Shown here: piece by piece, positions 61,672-64,000 of the stretch
How positions within the stretch are numbered: the stretch's first letter is position 1
How the letters are laid out: each line of letters opens with the position of its first letter
From: Pseudomonas mosselii
Lineage (GTDB): Bacteria > Pseudomonadota > Gammaproteobacteria > Pseudomonadales > Pseudomonadaceae
DNA: 64,000 bases
Assembly: GCF_003205295.1 (NCBI RefSeq)
Contig: NZ_QJRP01000004.1
Location: 62,001 to 126,000, forward strand
Reading direction: 5' to 3'
The notes under the pieces: generated by a model
Seen by the model: the letters and a program-made list of their open reading frames with translations, nothing else
What the model was told of the DNA's origin: nothing
The model's database searches: none
Translations under genes and position numbers: made by a program

Positions 61672-61998
61672 ATGGACCTGGTACTTGACCTGCTCTCGAC
61701 CGTTTCCCGCTGGAGCCGCAGCAACCTGTCGGAAATCTCGCTGGCCCTGGTGGGCTGCCTGCTGGTGCTGTTCGGCACCGATATCAAGGGCTGGGTGGAG
61801 GGCCGCCTGGGCGGCCTGGCCGGTGCCCTGCGGGTGCCGTTCATGGCGTTGCTGGTGATGATCGGCAGCGGCGCGGCACTGATCTATGCGACGCCATGGG
61901 TCGTGAAGGGGCTGGGGCAGTTCAACAACTATGCGCTGGCGCCGGTACTGCTGGTGGTGCTGGTGTTGATTGGCGTGGTGGCTGATCGGCGGGGCTGA
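61672..61998 (+). CDS. DUF3392-family small membrane protein
   Basis: This 108-residue protein has three predicted helices: LSEISLALVGCLLVLFGTDI, FMALLVMIGSGAALIYATPW, and LAPVLLVVLVLIGVVADRR. It starts 9 bp after hemW and probably ends that transcript. The family is of unknown function. Its last ~43 bases (from 61956) are also copied 673 bp downstream as the left edge of a tandem duplication, where the copy reads VLVLIAGAADRRG and stop. Confidence 0.85.
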   Translation: MDLVLDLLSTVSRWSRSNLSEISLALVGCLLVLFGTDIKGWVEGRLGGLAGALRVPFMALLVMIGSGAALIYATPWVVKGLGQFNNYALAPVLLVVLVLIGVVADRRG

Positions 61999-62007
61999 GC
62001 GCTTGCT

Positions 62008-62036
62008 AAAAGCCGCCCTGGCGAGCCAGGACGGCT
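62008..62036 (-). terminator. Terminator of small ORF copy 1
   Basis: AGCCGCCCTGGC (62011-62022) pairs with GCCAGGACGGCT (62025-62036) over a 2-nt loop. On the minus strand the one odd pair is a U-G wobble, and the stem is followed by TTTT. The plus-strand side may also end the hemW transcript. Confidence 0.75.
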
Positions 62037-62066
62037 TCTCACCCGACTAACCCTTAGCGGGCATCG

Positions 62067-62237
62067 TCAAAGTGATCGCGCAGGAAGTCCCTGGCGGTCC
62101 TGAAAACGATCAGGATCCGAACCAGCTTCCAGACACGGCTCAGCGTATTCAGCAAACGCTTCATATGCCTTGGCCTCAGTGTTGGCTGGGCCAATCTTCC
62201 AGCGTCTAACCGGCACTTCGACACCTTCGGAGATCAT
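62067..62237 (-). CDS. Small unrecognised ORF, copy 1 of a tandem pair (56 aa)
   Basis: The 56-residue frame starts ISEGVEVPVRRWKIGPANTE and ends RQGLPARSL. The best support is comparison with copy 2: of six base differences in the aligned coding part, five are synonymous third-position changes and one changes Cys35 to Arg. That is the pattern of a real protein. The ATG at 62237 has GGAG 10 bases upstream. The product is soluble-looking, with an acidic central helix (EAKAYEAFAEYAEP) and no signal or membrane segment. No known family is recognised. A terminator follows 31 bp after the stop. A second 36-residue frame (62054-62164) overlaps it. Confidence 0.55.
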   Translation of the reverse strand: MISEGVEVPVRRWKIGPANTEAKAYEAFAEYAEPCLEAGSDPDRFQDRQGLPARSL

Positions 62238-62246
62238 GTGGGGTGG

Positions 62247-62507
62247 TCTCCAGTGAAGTGGCTGGGTAGATGGCCCTTCGAAACTCTGCCGGCGCGGTTC
62301 GTAGGCCGCGTCGAAGGGGCCGAGACAGCAGAACGAATTCGCTTCCCGGCCCGCCACTGGAAATTCCCCCATGAGAGCGGGGCAATCTTACGACAGCGAA
62401 AGGTTCAAGGCTGTTACCTGCTCAGTCACACTTGATGCCTGATATTTCCGTGATTGACGCACTCCACGAGTACTCCTAGTATCGCGTTTGTGGGTGGTCT
62501 CCAGTGA
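62247..62507 (-). repeat. Leader of copy 1 with two TCACTGGAGA boxes
   Basis: TCACTGGAGA (minus strand) occurs at 62256-62247, overlapping the ribosome site of the small ORF, and at 62507-62498, 251 bp upstream. Between them lies a conserved nested stem (CGCGG/CCGCG inside an outer CCTTCG/CGAAGG pair). No other gene is seen in this part of the gap. Confidence 0.6.
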
Positions 62508-62552
62508 CGCTTGAAATGCACAGGCTGAGGATTCGTAACCCGAAGCCCGCAT

Positions 62553-62585
62553 AAAAAAGCCGCCTTTAGCTAGGCGGTTTTTTTT
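62553..62585. terminator. Bidirectional A/T-flanked terminator, copy 1
   Basis: A-run, GCCGCC, loop, GGCGG and a T8 run form an intrinsic terminator working on both strands at the right edge of copy 1, 315 bp upstream of the small ORF start. Confidence 0.75.
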
Positions 62586-62680
62586 GGCTGCAGGCAGACC
62601 TGGCTGGCGCCCTGCCGATGTCTTCCAAGGTGCTGGTGTTGATTGCCGGGGCGGCTGATCGGCGGGGCTGAGCGCTTGCT

Positions 62681-62709
62681 AAAAGCCGCCCTGGCGAGCC
62701 AGGGCGGCT
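62681..62709 (-). terminator. Terminator of small ORF copy 2
   Basis: AGCCGCCCTGGC (62684-62695) and GCCAGGGCGGCT (62698-62709) form a perfect 12-bp stem, followed on the minus strand by TTTT. Confidence 0.78.
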
Positions 62710-62739
62710 TCTCACCCGACTAACCCTTAGCGGGCATCG

Positions 62740-62919
62740 TCAAAGTGATCGCGCAGGAAGTCCCTGGCGGTCCTGAAAACGATCAGGATCCGAACCAGCT
62801 TCCAGACGCGGCTCAGCGTATTCAGCAAACGCCTCATATGCCTTGGCCTCCGTGTTGGCTGGGCCAATCTTCCAGCGTCTGACCGGCACTTCAACGCCTT
62901 CGGAAATCGCGTGAACCAT
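62740..62919 (-). CDS. Small unrecognised ORF, copy 2 of a tandem pair (59 aa)
   Basis: The 59-residue frame starts VHAISEGVEVPVRRWKIG and is identical to copy 1 from ISEGV onward except Arg for Cys. The start differs: a 1-base indel just after the TCACTGGAGA box shifts the upstream frame, so ATG at 62919 overlaps the box and its ribosome site is immediately adjacent, less favourable than in copy 1. It has the same terminator and leader architecture. The overlapping basic/hydrophobic 36-residue frame (62727-62837) is also kept, with a single K-to-R change. The function is unknown, and either frame or an RNA could be the product. Confidence 0.5.
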   Translation of the reverse strand: MVHAISEGVEVPVRRWKIGPANTEAKAYEAFAEYAEPRLEAGSDPDRFQDRQGLPARSL

Positions 62920-63179
62920 CTCCAGTGAAGTGGCCAGGTGAGTGGCCCTTCGAAAACTTCACCGGCGCGGTTCGTGGGCCGCGTCGAAGGGGGCGAGACA
63001 ACGGATTGAATTTGTTCCCGGCCCGACACTGGAAAAAATCACATGAGAGCGGCGCGATCTTACGCCAACTGGAATGGTGAAGCTGTTACTCGCCAAGTCA
63101 CACGTAATGCTGGATATTTCCACGATTGACGCGATCTCCAGGCAACCCTAGTATTTGAACCGTGAACTGTCTCCAGTGA
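62919..63179 (-). repeat. Leader of copy 2 with two TCACTGGAGA boxes
   Basis: TCACTGGAGA (minus strand) is at 62928-62919 and 63179-63170, again exactly 251 bp apart as in copy 1. The intervening sequence is diverged but keeps the CCCTTCG/CGAAGGG and CGCGG/CCGCG nested stem. Confidence 0.6.
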
Positions 63180-63223
63180 AACTGAAACACGCAGGCCAAG
63201 GATTCGTAACCCGAAGCCCGCAT

Positions 63224-63255
63224 AAAAAAACCGCCCTTCTAAAGGCGGTTTTTTT
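63224..63255. terminator. Bidirectional terminator between copy 2 and trmB
   Basis: AAAAAAACCGCC (63224-63235) and GGCGGTTTTTTT (63244-63255) form a perfect 12-bp stem with an 8-nt loop. On the minus strand it ends trmB transcription about 48 bp after its stop. Confidence 0.92.
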
Positions 63256-63303
63256 GTACCTGCCATTTCGCAGGTTTGAAGGTCAGCGCCGAACGAACTT
63301 GGC

Positions 63304-64000
63304 TCAGTCCACCTTCTCGAACTTCAGATCCCACACCCCATGCCCAAGGCGCTCACCGCGGCGCTCGAACTTGGTGATCGGACGCTCTTGCGGGCGCGGC
63401 ACGTAGGCGCCATCAGCCGCCTGGTTGCGATAGCCGGGCGCTGCGCTCATCACTTCCAGCATGTATTCGGCATAGGGCTCCCAGTCGGTCGCCATGTGGA
63501 ACACACCACCGGGCTTGAGTTTGCGGCGCACCAGCTCGGCGAACTCCAGCTGAACGATCCGGCGCTTGTGGTGACGCGCCTTGTGCCAAGGGTCCGGGAA
63601 GAACAGCATCAGGCGATCGAGGCTGTTGTCGGCCACGCAGCGGTTGAGCACTTCGATGGCGTCGCAGTCGTATACCCGCAGGTTCTTCAGGCCCTGGGTC
63701 AGCACGCCGTTGAGCAGTGCGCCGACACCCGGACGGTGCACTTCGACACCGATGAAGTCCAGCTCGGGCGAGGCGGCGGCCATTTCCAGCAGCGAATGGC
63801 CCATGCCGAAGCCGATCTCCAGGGTGCGCGGCGCCGAACGACCGAACACCTGGTCGTAGTCCACCGGGCTGTCGGTCAGCGGCAGGATGAACAGCGGACC
63901 GCCCTGCTCCAGGCCGCGTTGCTGGCCTTCGGTCATGCGCCCGGCACGCATCACGAAGCTCTTGATGCGGCGGTGCGGGCGGGCTTCGCCGTCTTCGGTG
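63304..64000 (-). CDS. trmB: tRNA (guanine-N7-)-methyltransferase TrmB, start outside window
   Basis: The visible 232 residues are open to the window edge; the start lies just beyond. TrmB makes m7G46 in tRNA with SAM. The methyltransferase motif [19 protein letters not shown] and the signatures [15 protein letters not shown] and [20 protein letters not shown] are clear. The upstream stretch [16 protein letters not shown] matches the usual N-terminal region, so only about 15 residues are missing. It is followed by the bidirectional terminator at the right edge of the tandem duplication. Confidence 0.96.
   Translation of the reverse strand, partial: TEDGEARPHRRIKSFVMRAGRMTEGQQRGLEQGGPLFILPLTDSPVDYDQVFGRSAPRTLEIGFGMGHSLLEMAAASPELDFIGVEVHRPGVGALLNGVLTQGLKNLRVYDCDAIEVLNRCVADNSLDRLMLFFPDPWHKARHHKRRIVQLEFAELVRRKLKPGGVFHMATDWEPYAEYMLEVMSAAPGYRNQAADGAYVPRPQERPITKFERRGERLGHGVWDLKFEKVD

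Larger units (their letters stand above)
61956..63255. repeat. Tandem duplication of about 673 bp
   Basis: Copy 1 spans 61956-62585 and copy 2 spans 62629-63255. Matching landmarks are 673 bp apart at the left and about 671 at the right. The left ~200 bp are nearly identical; the middle is more diverged but collinear. Each copy holds, on the minus strand, a leader, a small ORF and a terminator, and ends at the right in an A/T-rich bidirectional terminator. A 43-bp linker (62586-62628) separates the copies. No transposase or target-site duplication is seen. Confidence 0.9.

Noticed and set aside
62067-62372. A longer version of small ORF copy 1 starting at 62372.
   Set aside because: The extension is not in the same frame in copy 2 because of a 1-base indel and a stop, so only the part from the ATG at 62237 is supported.
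62520-62560. tRNA-like 3' end (GATTCGTAACCCGAAGCCC) at the edge of both duplicated copies, as in an integration site.
   Set aside because: No acceptor or anticodon stem could be folded around it and no integrase is present; more likely part of the duplicated unit.

Overview
The window is a high-GC, gene-dense chromosomal segment from a Pseudomonas, most likely of the P. putida group. The evidence is the gene content and order (hemE-gltD-gltB-damX-like-aroB-aroK-pilQ..pilM/ponA-maeB-rpmE-priA-argS, then yggS-proC-yggT-metX-metW-rdgB-hemW-trmB), the near-exact family lengths, and many intergenic REP palindromes with the core CGGGTAAACCCGCTCCCAC or CGGGGCAAGCCCGCTCCCAC. No rRNA, tRNA, transposase, prophage or CRISPR array was found. 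The genes at both window edges are cut (K+/H+ antiporter at the left, trmB at the right).

Layout. 1-6036: ion homeostasis and stress (antiporter tail, mscK, selO, trxC). 6043-12033: accessory genes: a higBA toxin-antitoxin pair with a clear promoter and operator, an orphan ParA ATPase, a LysR/MFS pair, an APC-type (putrescine importer-like) permease and a secreted DUF2780 protein. 12318-13118: an AT-rich mini-RHS gene. 13156-23477: a one-carbon block on the minus strand, glyA-soxB-soxD-soxA-soxG-purU-fdhA, with ltaE divergent from glyA. It turns sarcosine into glycine and C1 units, which are passed to serine, formate or CO2. 23688-27915: creBC without creD, a secreted retropepsin-like protein, an acyltransferase and a YgiW-type OB-fold protein. 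28065-39062: hemE, the gltBD glutamate synthase operon, a DamX-like SPOR ATPase, aroB and aroK. 39067-42689: a reduced type IV pilus alignment operon, pilM-pilN-[pilO-pilP fusion]-pilQ, divergent from ponA. 45498-53005: maeB, a secreted nuclease downstream of rpmE, priA, argS and an FtsN-like SPOR protein. 53045-61998: a TM2 protein, an NlpC/P60 hydrolase, an orphan pilT-like ATPase, yggS-proC-yggT, metX-metW, DUF4426, rdgB, hemW and DUF3392. 61956-63255: a tandem duplication of about 673 bp, then trmB.

Most noteworthy: (1) the tandem duplication between the DUF3392 gene and trmB. Each copy is a complete minus-strand unit: a structured leader, a small unrecognised ORF (56 and 59 aa) whose copies differ almost only at synonymous sites, and its own intrinsic terminator. 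A second 36-aa basic/hydrophobic frame overlaps it, and each copy carries two TCACTGGAGA boxes exactly 251 bp apart. (2) A PilO-PilP fusion with a short PilQ. (3) A perfect rpmE terminator embedded in the signal-peptide codons of the next gene. (4) A higBA promoter bracketed by two perfect palindromes. (5) A mini-RHS protein with a coiled-coil tail and no obvious immunity gene. (6) A second nested-palindrome family with a caagctgcaag core, found upstream of creB and between gltB and gltD.
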